64,000 bases of DNA, taken from positions 1-64,000 of the forward strand of contig NZ_FNAN01000016.1 in NCBI RefSeq assembly GCF_900101885.1, written 5' to 3'. The number at the start of each line of letters is the position of its first letter. Positions within the stretch are counted from its first letter, which is position 1. Below, one piece after another: positions 55,862 to 63,805 of the stretch. The DNA is from Dyadobacter soli. GTDB lineage: Bacteria > Bacteroidota > Bacteroidia > Cytophagales > Spirosomataceae. Below the pieces are notes generated by a model that saw only the letters and a program-made list of their open reading frames with translations, did not search any database and was not told the origin of the DNA. A program made the translations under genes and the position numbers.

Positions 55862-56722
55862 ATGCAAGACTATTCGGCACCCCTGAACTATGCCCCTAAA
55901 CCGTTCCAAAATGCCGCCTATGCGGGTGATCTGTTTGAAATTAATGCGCTTACCACCGATTATTTCTCCTCCCGCGCCGCGCGAAAAGACCATTCGATCG
56001 AGATGATCTGGCTCACGAAAGGGCAGTTCCACGCGATGGTCGACCTGGAAACCTTCGAAGTTTCCGCGGGGATGATATTTTTCCAGGCACCCGGACAGGC
56101 CTTTTATTTCCGGTCGCTATCGGACCCGGAAGGCATTGTGATCCGTTTTCCTGCCGGTGTGATCCCCATGGACCACAACTCGACTTACCCCAGTTTATCC
56201 TACTGCACATCCAGACTGTTCCAGGTCGACGCATTGACCTCGGGTAGTATTATGAGTGCTATTCAATGCATGCAATCCGAACTTTTGAGTACCCACAGTC
56301 AAAAAACAGAGGTGCTTTCCGGGTATCTCAGGATTATGCTGATTTATCTGATCAGGCAGAAATCCATTCATTTCAGTTCCTCTTCCAGGTCCGAGGTCAC
56401 TACACTGACAAAGAAATTTTTCGACCTGCTTGAACGGAAATATCACGTCAATAAAAAGGTGAGCCAGTATGCCGACGAACTGGCCGTTACCCCCAACTAC
56501 CTCAATCAGATCATCAAGGAAGAAACCGGGCTGACGGCCAGCGCCAACATCCGGAAACGCCTGCTCATCCAGGCCAAGCGGCTAGCCCTTATCCAGAACA
56601 TCAGTATGAAAGCAGTAGCCTACAAACTGGGCTTCGAGGATACGGCGCATTTCAGCAAATTTTTCAAGGTCGGGTGTGGCTGCAACTTCACCGATTACCG
56701 GCGTTCCTGCCCGATTGAATAG
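55862..56722 (+). CDS. AraC family transcriptional regulator
   Basis: 286 aa. The N-terminal cupin-like half (GQFHAMVDLETFEVSAGMIFFQAPGQ, about 54-79) is followed by a helical linker and a C-terminal double HTH. The first helix set is around VSQYADELAVTPNYLNQIIKEETGLTAS, the second around SMKAVAYKLGFEDTAHFSKFFK. The last part reads VGCGCNFTDYR, where most AraC proteins have G.sP..yR, a small divergence. It probably responds to a small molecule and controls neighbouring hydrolase genes (upstream lipase, downstream exported hydrolase). Confidence 0.9.
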   Translation: MQDYSAPLNYAPKPFQNAAYAGDLFEINALTTDYFSSRAARKDHSIEMIWLTKGQFHAMVDLETFEVSAGMIFFQAPGQAFYFRSLSDPEGIVIRFPAGVIPMDHNSTYPSLSYCTSRLFQVDALTSGSIMSAIQCMQSELLSTHSQKTEVLSGYLRIMLIYLIRQKSIHFSSSSRSEVTTLTKKFFDLLERKYHVNKKVSQYADELAVTPNYLNQIIKEETGLTASANIRKRLLIQAKRLALIQNISMKAVAYKLGFEDTAHFSKFFKVGCGCNFTDYRRSCPIE

Positions 56723-56804
56723 CCGGTTTCGGCCGCCGTAAGTGAGTTACGTATAAGCATTACAGTTCTTTAATCATTTCTTTTTTTAACCAACAATCCT
56801 ACCT

Positions 56805-57611
56805 ATGAAGGTGATCAGACCAATACTGGCCCATGCGGTCAGTACAGCATTTCTTTGTGTAAATCTTTCGTTGAGCGCCATTGCGGGACCTGGCAAGGAC
56901 CAGCCGGCCGCCGATGTGAAACCCACCATTATCCTCGTCCACGGCGCATTCGCCGACGGTTCCAGCTGGAACAAGGTAATTCCCATTTTGCAGAAAAAAG
57001 GCTATCAAACCATTGCAGTACAAAACCCGCTGACATCGCTGGACGACGACGTCGCGTTTGTAAACCGGGCTATTTCGGAGGTAAATGGGAGCGTTGTGCT
57101 GGTAGGGCATTCGTGGGGCGGTGCTGTGATCACGCAGGCTGGAAACAGTGAAAAAGTAAAGTCGCTCGTGTATGTAGCCGCATACGCTCCCGACGAGGGC
57201 GAGAGCCTGGGCAGCATCAGTAAGGATGCCTATGAAACGAGAAAAATACCCAATGTGCCCGGATTTGCCGATCCGGTTGTTTCGGATGGGTATATCCGGC
57301 TCAAAGACGAGACGATCGTGAAACATTTTGCCCAGGACTTGCCCAGGCAGGACGCGCTGGTGCTTGCCGCCGGGCAGGGGCGCTTTCATGTAAGTACCCT
57401 GGAAGCCAAAATCTCCAATCCGGCCTGGAAGCGTAAGCCAAGTTTCTACATCGTCTCCGACCTCGACCAGGTGATTTCACCCAGGCTGGAAGCCGATATG
57501 GCGGCGAAAATTAAGGCTACCGTGTTCCATTTGCCTGCCAGCCACGTGGCAATGCTGTCGCAGCCTGCAAAAGTAGCGCAGGTGATTCTTAAGGCGGTTG
57601 AGGCTAAATAG
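56805..57611 (+). CDS. Exported alpha/beta hydrolase (Abhydrolase_6 type)
   Basis: 268 aa. The signal peptide (1-28, ending SAIAG) is followed by PTIILVHGAFADGSSW (40-55), nucleophile elbow LVGHSWGGAVI (Ser103) and VYVAAYAPDEGES. Late Asp is in VSDLDQVISP and His in LPASHVAML. It belongs to the small esterase group that includes pyrethroid- and methyl-ester-hydrolysing enzymes; the true substrate is unknown. It lies 82 bp after the AraC gene and 13 nt before the start chosen for the Crp-like gene, so these three may be one transcript. Confidence 0.87.
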   Translation: MKVIRPILAHAVSTAFLCVNLSLSAIAGPGKDQPAADVKPTIILVHGAFADGSSWNKVIPILQKKGYQTIAVQNPLTSLDDDVAFVNRAISEVNGSVVLVGHSWGGAVITQAGNSEKVKSLVYVAAYAPDEGESLGSISKDAYETRKIPNVPGFADPVVSDGYIRLKDETIVKHFAQDLPRQDALVLAAGQGRFHVSTLEAKISNPAWKRKPSFYIVSDLDQVISPRLEADMAAKIKATVFHLPASHVAMLSQPAKVAQVILKAVEAK

Positions 57612-57624
57612 AGCGGTTTCGGAT

Positions 57625-58254
57625 ATGCCTGCATTTGTACAACCGCTTTTGGACCTGCTGGGCAAGGACATCGAGCTGGACGACCCTACGGCGGCGCTGA
57701 TCGCGGCCAATGCAAGGCCGGTCAAAATCGCGAAAGGCGCGTTGCTGCTCAATGCGGGAGAGGTATGCAAGGATATTTACTTTATCCATGAAGGAAAAGC
57801 CATTTCATACTTTACAGATTATAATGGAAAAAGCACGACGTGGTTTTTCCATTATAATCGTCCGGATGCGCCGGTGAAACACCTGTTCGCGGTGGATTAC
57901 CGGAGCTTTTTGTCTGGTGTCCCGTCGAGAATGTCCATTCAGGCGCTGACCGATATTACCGCCGTCAGGATTTCAAACGAAGCGATAGACTTGCTGCTGA
58001 AACAGTCCGGGAGCTTCGGCGTGTGGCTGAGAAAGCTGCATGAAAAAAGCCTGGTCATTGCCTATGACCGGATCGCTTGCTTGCTAACCGCCTCTGCTAC
58101 GGAGCGTTATCAGTTGTTCCTGAAAGACGAATCATACCTGCTGGATATGTTTTCCAACTACTTCATCGCCACATATCTGAACGTCACGCCCCAATCGCTG
58201 AGCCGGATCAGGAAAGGACTGGCGGGTGCGGAAAGCCCAAAGCCCATGTCCTGA
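57625..58254 (+). CDS. Crp/Fnr family transcriptional regulator
   Basis: 209 aa. The cNMP-binding-like beta roll (about 35-120: VKIAKGALLLNAGEVCKDIYFIHEGKAISYF) is followed by a long helix and a C-terminal HTH (MFSNYFIATYLNVTPQSLSRIRKG). This is the compact form common in Bacteroidota, lacking Fnr cysteines. The ATG at 57625 is preferred over an in-frame start 27 nt upstream that overlaps the hydrolase. The last codons (SPKPMS) are encoded by a 21-bp sequence repeated exactly at the end of the next gene, so the natural C-terminus may have been altered. Confidence 0.87.
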   Translation: MPAFVQPLLDLLGKDIELDDPTAALIAANARPVKIAKGALLLNAGEVCKDIYFIHEGKAISYFTDYNGKSTTWFFHYNRPDAPVKHLFAVDYRSFLSGVPSRMSIQALTDITAVRISNEAIDLLLKQSGSFGVWLRKLHEKSLVIAYDRIACLLTASATERYQLFLKDESYLLDMFSNYFIATYLNVTPQSLSRIRKGLAGAESPKPMS

Positions 58255-58256
58255 TC
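58236..58256 (+). repeat. Direct repeat, copy 1 (before the bestrophin gene)
   Basis: 21 bp identical to 59284-59304, 1048 bp apart. This copy encodes the last codons and stop of the Crp-like gene and contains the left arm of the terminator found complete at the second copy. Here the right arm is missing. Confidence 0.85.
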
Positions 58257-58284
58257 ATTGAAATTTAACCCCAACCGCCTTCCT

Positions 58285-59307
58285 ATGACCGTTCCCAAAA
58301 AGATTTCGATTGCCTCACTCTATGAGTTTACCGGCCACCATTTGCTGTGGCTCACGGCCTGGGTATCGTCGGTAACGCTCATGCACCAATACACCGATTG
58401 GGAAATCAATGCATTCCCTTGGTTTCCGCTGCCCCTGATCGGAACGGCGGTGGCATTTTATGTCGGTTTTAAAAACAACCAGTCGTACGAAAGGCTTTGG
58501 GAAGCGAGAAAACTGTGGGGAGAAATTGCCATCGCGAGCAGAATGCTGGTAACGATGGTGCTCAACTACAAGTCGGGCGAGCCAGATGCCGGCGAACACG
58601 CCGAGGAGCGGCAACAGATCGTGCGGCGTCACATCGCCTACCTTTACCAGCTTCGCCAGCAATTGCTCGAACCGCCGGAATGGGACCATCTCAGCCTGGA
58701 AGGGTTCTGGGGAAAAGGCTACACCAGCCACCGGCGCGACAAGCTCAACATGCGTTTCCAGCAGGAACTCGATAGCATAGCAATCGAGCAATACTTGCCT
58801 GCCGAGGAATGTATGATGTTGAAAGCTTACAAAAACAAAGCCCTGCGACTCCTGAATGTACAGACGCAGGTTATTCAGCAACTGTTCGAAAGCAAGTCGA
58901 TCAACATGGTGCAGCAGATGGAATTCCAGAGTAATATCCGGAGTTTCAACGAAAGCCAGGGAAGGATGGAACGGATCAAACAATCCCCTTTTCCACGGAA
59001 ATATGCCACGTTCAGCTTCATATTCGTTTGCGTGTTCATTTTCATGCTACCCTTCGGTATTGTGGGTGAGCTCAGTAAGTTAGGGAGCGTGGGCGTCTGG
59101 TTTTCGATCCCCGTCGGCGTGATCATCGGATGGATATTTGTGGCTATGGAAATGATCGGCGATTATTCGGAAAACCCCTTCGACGGCCTGCATACCGATG
59201 TGCCGATGCTGTATATCTGTCGCGAAATTGAGATCGACCTGCTCCAAGCGTTGGGCGCAACCGAAATTCCGGCCCCTGTAAAACCCAAAGCCCATGTCCT
59301 GATCTGA
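58285..59307 (+). CDS. Bestrophin family ion channel (UPF0187-like)
   Basis: 340 aa. Bestrophin landmarks are the N-terminal helix region LYEFTGHHLLWLTAWVSSVTLMHQY, then PLIGTAVAFYVGFKNNQSYERLWEARKLWGE (family signature FR.N.sY.RywE-like), a long cytoplasmic helical part, and two late helices (YATFSFIFVCVFIFMLPFGI; GVWFSIPVGVIIGWIFVAMEMIG) followed by NPFDGLHTDVPM. Bacterial members are anion or Na+ channels. The ATG at 58285 is preferred to a TTG at 58258. The stop codon lies inside a terminator stem, and the gene is bounded by two copies of a 21-bp direct repeat, hinting at insertion of this gene. Confidence 0.9.
   Translation: MTVPKKISIASLYEFTGHHLLWLTAWVSSVTLMHQYTDWEINAFPWFPLPLIGTAVAFYVGFKNNQSYERLWEARKLWGEIAIASRMLVTMVLNYKSGEPDAGEHAEERQQIVRRHIAYLYQLRQQLLEPPEWDHLSLEGFWGKGYTSHRRDKLNMRFQQELDSIAIEQYLPAEECMMLKAYKNKALRLLNVQTQVIQQLFESKSINMVQQMEFQSNIRSFNESQGRMERIKQSPFPRKYATFSFIFVCVFIFMLPFGIVGELSKLGSVGVWFSIPVGVIIGWIFVAMEMIGDYSENPFDGLHTDVPMLYICREIEIDLLQALGATEIPAPVKPKAHVLI
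59284..59304 (+). repeat. Direct repeat, copy 2 (end of the bestrophin gene)
   Basis: Exact second copy of 58236-58256, read in a different frame (KPKAHVLI). Only this copy is followed by the right arm that completes the terminator. Confidence 0.85.
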
Positions 59308-59317
59308 CATGGGCTTT
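59287..59317. terminator. Terminator hairpin overlapping the bestrophin stop codon
   Basis: A perfect 12-bp stem, AAAGCCCATGTC (59287-59298) with GACATGGGCTTT (59306-59317), and a 7-nt loop. The stop TGA (59305-59307) is within it. The symmetric A/T flanks would allow it to end the convergent hydrolase transcript as well (that gene stops at 59329). Confidence 0.85.
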
Positions 59318-59328
59318 CAACCGGGGGG

Positions 59329-60195
59329 CTAGGCAATGCGTTTCATGAATGCCCTGATCTTTTCTGAAATGTCGGCGCCTTCTTCTTCGAGCGCGAAATG
59401 TCCCGTTTGATAAGCATGATACTCCGCGTCCTTCACGTCCCTGAGGTATGCTTTGGCCCCGGTCTCCGGGAAAAAAGGATCATTTACGCCCCAGGTAATG
59501 AGCATGGGCGGCTGATTGTCACGCAGGTACTGCTGCCACACGGGATACAGCGCGATATTGGTCTGATAATCGAAAAGCAAATCCAGCTGGGCCTGGTCGT
59601 TTCCCGGCCGGGATATCTTCGCAAAGTCGAGGTCCCAGGTATCCGGACTGATGTTCTCCGGATTTTTTGCACCAAATGTGTACTGCCATTTGATACTTTC
59701 CAATGTTAAGAGCGCCCGCATCGGTTGCTCGGTTTCGGGCGTCCTGTTTTTCCAGAAAACCCGGGAATCGGCAAAACCTGCGCTCAATCCTTCTTCATAG
59801 GCATTGCCATTCTGCGCAATGATCCCGCGAACCCGCTCTGGATGGGCGGTAGCGATCCTGAAACCGATCGGAGCGCCGTAATCCTGGATCATCAGCACAT
59901 AGGACGATACATTTATCGCTTCAAGAAACGCGTCCATGATGCGCGCGATGTTCGCGAATGTGTACGCGAAAGTATCCGGCGAAGGGAAATCGCTGTTCCC
60001 GAAACCGGGATAGTCGGGCGCGATGATGTGGTAATCGTCAGATAGTTCGAGCAACAACCGCCTGTACATATACGACGAGGCCGGAAACCCGTGCAGCATT
60101 ACGATCGTGTCCTTCGACCGGTCGCCAGCCTCCCGATAGAACAGACTAAGGTCGCCGACGCGCTGATTTTTGTAGGATAATTTTCTGTTAGTCAT
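59329..60195 (-). CDS. Alpha/beta hydrolase, epoxide hydrolase/haloalkane dehalogenase-like (paralogue)
   Basis: 288 aa. HGFPASSYMYRRL (35-47), PDYPGFGNSD, nucleophile elbow IQDYGAPIGF with Asp105, and late acid and His in WGVNDPFFPETGAK and YQTGHFALE. Aligns along its length with the 51741-52604 product (shared NGNAYEEGL / NGCAYEEGL, IKWQYT / LKWQYT, FDYQTN / YDYQTN, WQQYLR), so they are paralogues in opposite orientation 7 kb apart. The ATG at 60195 (MTNRKLSYK) fits best; an in-frame ATG at 60222 would add 9 residues. The ~220 bp upstream, up to the SDR gene, hold no clear element. Confidence 0.86.
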   Translation of the reverse strand: MTNRKLSYKNQRVGDLSLFYREAGDRSKDTIVMLHGFPASSYMYRRLLLELSDDYHIIAPDYPGFGNSDFPSPDTFAYTFANIARIMDAFLEAINVSSYVLMIQDYGAPIGFRIATAHPERVRGIIAQNGNAYEEGLSAGFADSRVFWKNRTPETEQPMRALLTLESIKWQYTFGAKNPENISPDTWDLDFAKISRPGNDQAQLDLLFDYQTNIALYPVWQQYLRDNQPPMLITWGVNDPFFPETGAKAYLRDVKDAEYHAYQTGHFALEEEGADISEKIRAFMKRIA

Positions 60196-60417
60196 ATTGT
60201 TATGGAGTTTTATTAGCGCCATGTTAACTGGCGGCTAAGAGCAACTCCAAAACTACCGGCCGGGAGGCATTGCGGAAATGGATAAACACTGGCAGTCTTT
60301 TGATCGATTATTGGTGCGACGCAAAAGCCGGCCGGACAGCGACTGGTGTGCAGCACGTCGCATCCCTTCGTTCGTCGGTCGCTCCGCGACGAGCTGCCAT
60401 TGCCCGGAACACTACCG

Positions 60418-61215
60418 CTACACGTTCTTTATCGTACCGCCATCCACCCGGATAATTGCCCCGCTGATGTAGTTGGCAAGCGGACTGGTCAGGTAGAGGA
60501 CCGCACCGGCGACTTCTTCGGGGTAACCGAACCTTCCGGTATCGTTGGGGATCAGGTCCTGGACGGCACGGTACTTGATTTCTTCCAGATCGGTACCCCA
60601 TCCAAACTTCGGTGCCGCATCGATCAGCCATTGTTCAACCATCGGATTGATGATCGCGCCGGGCGAGACGACGTTGGACGTGATGCCGGTCTCTTTCAAT
60701 TGCCGGGCAAGGGAAGCCGATAAATTGTGACGGGCAGCCAGCGTGGCGTTGTAATGCGGCTGCTCTTTGATAGGTTGTATGGCCAGCCCGCCGCCGATGT
60801 GGATTACACGTCCCCAACCGAGCTCTTTCATTTGCGGTACGATCCGGCGGATCATCCGTACGTAGGAAACGACATTGGCATTGTAAATTTCCAGCCAGTC
60901 GTCTGCACCGGCATCCGACCAGTTTTTGTGGCTGACCACCCCCGCATTGTTGACCAGGATATCGATCTTACCGTTTGCCAATGCGGCTTCGGCTACGGCA
61001 TCCGCACCTTCGTCGGTGGCCAGGTCTCCGGTCGCGATTGCTGCAATGCCGCCCGCTTCCCTGATTTGCCCGGCAACTTCCGTCGCGCGGTGCTCGTTTC
61101 TGCCATGAACAACCACCTCGGCACCTTCGGCCGCCAGCATGAGGGCGATCGCTTTGCCCAGACCAGAACTCGCACCCGTCACCAGCGCGCGTTTTCCTTT
61201 CAATTGTAAATCCAT
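60418..61215 (-). CDS. SDR family oxidoreductase lacking the catalytic Ser and Lys
   Basis: 265 aa, the classical SDR length. The NAD(P)-binding motif TGASSGLG (13-20), VNNAG (88-92) and the ending YISGAIIRVDGGTIKNV are canonical, and HGRNEH (37-42) suggests NADPH. The active site is not canonical: the Ser-bearing strand reads VIHIGGGLA (Gly at the Ser position), and Tyr155 is followed by NATL, giving YxxxL in place of YxxxK. Dinucleotide binding is likely, but the usual reductase chemistry is doubtful. The AraC gene is 40 nt upstream in the same direction, so it is probably regulated by and co-transcribed with it. Confidence 0.88.
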   Translation of the reverse strand: MDLQLKGKRALVTGASSGLGKAIALMLAAEGAEVVVHGRNEHRATEVAGQIREAGGIAAIATGDLATDEGADAVAEAALANGKIDILVNNAGVVSHKNWSDAGADDWLEIYNANVVSYVRMIRRIVPQMKELGWGRVIHIGGGLAIQPIKEQPHYNATLAARHNLSASLARQLKETGITSNVVSPGAIINPMVEQWLIDAAPKFGWGTDLEEIKYRAVQDLIPNDTGRFGYPEEVAGAVLYLTSPLANYISGAIIRVDGGTIKNV

Positions 61216-61255
61216 TTCGGTTTTGTTTTAGTAAATAAATAATAATTAAAATCTG

Positions 61256-62101
61256 TCAGCCTCTGCCGAGTTTGCCGGGGGCGTTGCCGAATGCCTTTTT
61301 GTAAGCGTATGAGAAATGGGAGAGGTCATTGAACCCGATTTCCAGATAGATGTCCGACGGCCGTTTTCCTTTTTTCTCGATCAGGTAATGCGCTTCAAGG
61401 AGCCGCTGCCGGACGAGCCAGCGGCTGGGCGTCAGGCCGTACAGTTTTGCGAAGTCCCTTTTGAATCCGGACAAGCTTCTGCCGGTCAGGAATGCGAGAC
61501 GGTCCAGCGTTACATTGTAGCGGTAATGTTTGTTCATAAAACCTTGCAGGTCGATTTTGCCTGGTTCGCTGAAATCGAAGAGCAGGTTTGCGAGAGACGG
61601 ATTGCTTTCCAGCAGAATCAGGACGAGCTCACGCGCCTTGAGCTGGCCTATGTGTTCGCGAAGCGCGTGTTCCGTATGCACGTAGGGTAGGAGGGAATCA
61701 ACATAGCATTCCAGATATCGACCCGGTTTCAGGAGCAGGACATTTTCCGATAAATGCGGGCCTTTGGAAGTAAGGTCATATTGCCGGCCGATCTCCCTTA
61801 ACGTAATTTCATTAATATGAACAGAAACAGAGCAGAATCCTTCTCCGAGGGGCTTCTTGAGGGATTTGGCCAATTGATTTCTCCGAAAGAACCGGTAGTC
61901 GCCTGCCTGAAAAGAATACAGTTTGTCGCCTACCCACACGTCGTGGGCACCCGAGACGATGTAACTGAAAATGTGATCGGCGATAAATGCCTCCCCTTCG
62001 ATAGCGCGTCCCTGGTATTGATTGTAAAGAATGCGCGGGGAGACGCTGGCTGCCATACTTTTTGTATCCATTTTAAAATGTCCGCCAGGTAGTTCCGGCA
62101 T
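61256..62101 (-). CDS. AraC family transcriptional regulator (ExsA-like N-terminus)
   Basis: About 281 aa. The N-terminal half (ILYNQYQGRAIEGEAFIADHIFSYIVSGAHDVWVGDKLYSFQAGDYRFFRRNQLAKSLK) is of the kind found in AraC_N/ExsA-type regulators. The C-terminal double HTH includes TLDRLAFLTGRSLSGFKRDFAKLYGLTPSRWL and RPSDIYLEIGFNDLSHFSYAYKKAFGNAPG. ATG codons at 62101 and 62071 are both possible; the frame also extends to a TTG at 62116. It is likely to control the SDR gene directly downstream. Confidence 0.88.
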   Translation of the reverse strand: MPELPGGHFKMDTKSMAASVSPRILYNQYQGRAIEGEAFIADHIFSYIVSGAHDVWVGDKLYSFQAGDYRFFRRNQLAKSLKKPLGEGFCSVSVHINEITLREIGRQYDLTSKGPHLSENVLLLKPGRYLECYVDSLLPYVHTEHALREHIGQLKARELVLILLESNPSLANLLFDFSEPGKIDLQGFMNKHYRYNVTLDRLAFLTGRSLSGFKRDFAKLYGLTPSRWLVRQRLLEAHYLIEKKGKRPSDIYLEIGFNDLSHFSYAYKKAFGNAPGKLGRG

Positions 62102-62209
62102 TGTTTTCGAATACAAAATTCGCTGTTTGGCTAATTCTCTGGTTTGGTCAAAAGTCCAATCTGCTTTGTTGAAACGTTCAATAGCTTGCCATGAATAGCA
62201 AAAACAAAT

Positions 62210-62237
62210 AAGCCCCGGACCTTCAAATCCGGGGCTT
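62210..62237 (-). terminator. Terminator after the third SusC/SusD pair
   Basis: A perfect 10-bp stem, AAGCCCCGGA with TCCGGGGCTT, and an 8-nt loop. On the minus strand it is followed by TATTTGTTTTT. It lies 66 bp beyond the SusD stop and closes that operon before the AraC gene. Confidence 0.88.
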
Positions 62238-62302
62238 GCTTATTTTGCTTAATAAAATGCTTACTACTGAATTTAATATGGTTATCAACTCAGTCCATAG
62301 GA

Positions 62303-63754
62303 TCAGTAACCGGGATTTTGCTGAATTTTATCGCGGTTAATATCGATCTGGCTTTGCGGGATCGGAAAAACGAGGTTGTTCTCGGTCAGCTCATTCACCA
62401 GCCTGATCTGCTCTTTTTTACTATTCAGCACCGGTATCGCGCGGCCCGTGCGGACGAGGTCGAACCAGCGATGGCCCTCAAATGCCAGCTCCACACGTCT
62501 TTCCTGCTCGATGGCCAACCGAAATGCCTGCTGGGTAGCGGTATTGGCGGCAGTTTTGGTGGCAAGCCCGGCGCGGGTGCGTACCATATTCAGGTAAGTG
62601 AATGCTTCGCCGCTGGCCTGGTAGGCTGTTTCATTCAATGCTTCGGCATACATCAACAATACATCGGCGTAGCGTACCAGCGGGATGTTGTTGCCATTGT
62701 CGTTTTTGGCGACGGGCACGTCATAGTACTTTTTGATAAACCGGTCGGGGATTGTCTGGCCCGCTGCATTGACGTATGATGCTGCCACCGAAACATCCTT
62801 TCGGAGATCGCCGGTTTCGTAAGCATTGATAATGTCCAGCGTAGGCTGATTATTCCCGTCGCCGCCGAATGCGATCACCGCATTACCCGAATTCTGGGGA
62901 GCAAAGGAATTCGGCCAGGAGTTTCCTTCGCCCGCACCGCCCGATTTGTACTGCACATCGAATACCGACTCCTTGTTGTTTTTGTTCGATACCTTGAAAA
63001 CATCCGCGTAGGAAGGCAGCAATGCGTAAGTGCCCTGGTCAATTACCTCTTTCAGCCTGGCGGCTGCGGGCGCATATTTTTTCTGTGTCAGATACACTTT
63101 GCCCAGGTATGCGCGCGCGGCGCCTTTGGTGGCCCGGCCATTGTCGGCAGCGGGGTAGGTGAGTGGCAGCACACTTTCCGCTTCGGTCAGGTCTTTCTCG
63201 ATCTGCGCATAAACCTCCGCTTTCGGGTTGCGGCCGAATGAGTAACCTTCGTCGGGATTAGCAATCGGTTTCAGGACCAGCGGCAGGTCGCCGAAAGTTT
63301 GTACCAATGTGAAATACACCACCGCACGCAAAAACTTCGTCTCGGCAATGTACCTGTTCTTCAAAGTTTCGTCCATCGTCACACCGCCGATCCTGTCCAG
63401 AATGGTATTGTAGCGGGCGATCGCATTGTATCCGTCGTTCCACCTGCCGGAGATAAACGGGTTGGTGGTACGGATATAAAACCGGTCGAATTCGTCCTGG
63501 TCGGTCACCGATCCGGAGGCAACGGCCACGGTATTGTCCGAAGCGATTTCACCGAAGATGTAGCTGTTTCCAGCCAATCCTCCCGCCTGCAAGCCGGCAT
63601 ACCCGCCATTGAGCGCGTTTTTGAAATCGTCTGCGGTTTGGTAAAAATTGTCGCTCGTCGGCGTCGAAATGGGCCGCAGGTCCAGGAACTGGTCGCTGCA
63701 TGCGCTGAGCAGGACGGTGGCGGCCAGGAAAATGTATGATCTTGCTATTTTCAT
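62303..63754 (-). CDS. SusD/RagB family nutrient-binding lipoprotein (pair 3)
   Basis: 483 aa, a shorter SusD type. Lipobox LSAC (Cys near 19), then SDQFLDLRPISTPTSDNFYQTADDF. Landmarks are YIAETKFLRAVVYFTLVQTFGDLPLV, ATKGAARAYLGKVYLTQKKYAPAAARL, VRYADVLLMYAEALNE and the C-terminal EQERRVELAFEGHRWFDLVRTGRA with the NPGY ending. The ATG at 63754 is preferred to a TTG three codons upstream. SusC lies 51 nt upstream on the same strand, and a terminator follows. Substrate unknown. Confidence 0.93.
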   Translation of the reverse strand: MKIARSYIFLAATVLLSACSDQFLDLRPISTPTSDNFYQTADDFKNALNGGYAGLQAGGLAGNSYIFGEIASDNTVAVASGSVTDQDEFDRFYIRTTNPFISGRWNDGYNAIARYNTILDRIGGVTMDETLKNRYIAETKFLRAVVYFTLVQTFGDLPLVLKPIANPDEGYSFGRNPKAEVYAQIEKDLTEAESVLPLTYPAADNGRATKGAARAYLGKVYLTQKKYAPAAARLKEVIDQGTYALLPSYADVFKVSNKNNKESVFDVQYKSGGAGEGNSWPNSFAPQNSGNAVIAFGGDGNNQPTLDIINAYETGDLRKDVSVAASYVNAAGQTIPDRFIKKYYDVPVAKNDNGNNIPLVRYADVLLMYAEALNETAYQASGEAFTYLNMVRTRAGLATKTAANTATQQAFRLAIEQERRVELAFEGHRWFDLVRTGRAIPVLNSKKEQIRLVNELTENNLVFPIPQSQIDINRDKIQQNPGY

Positions 63755-63805
63755 TGTGTTCAATGTTTTGAAAAAATGCCGATCGCTCGGACTGTTTGAT
63801 GCCGA

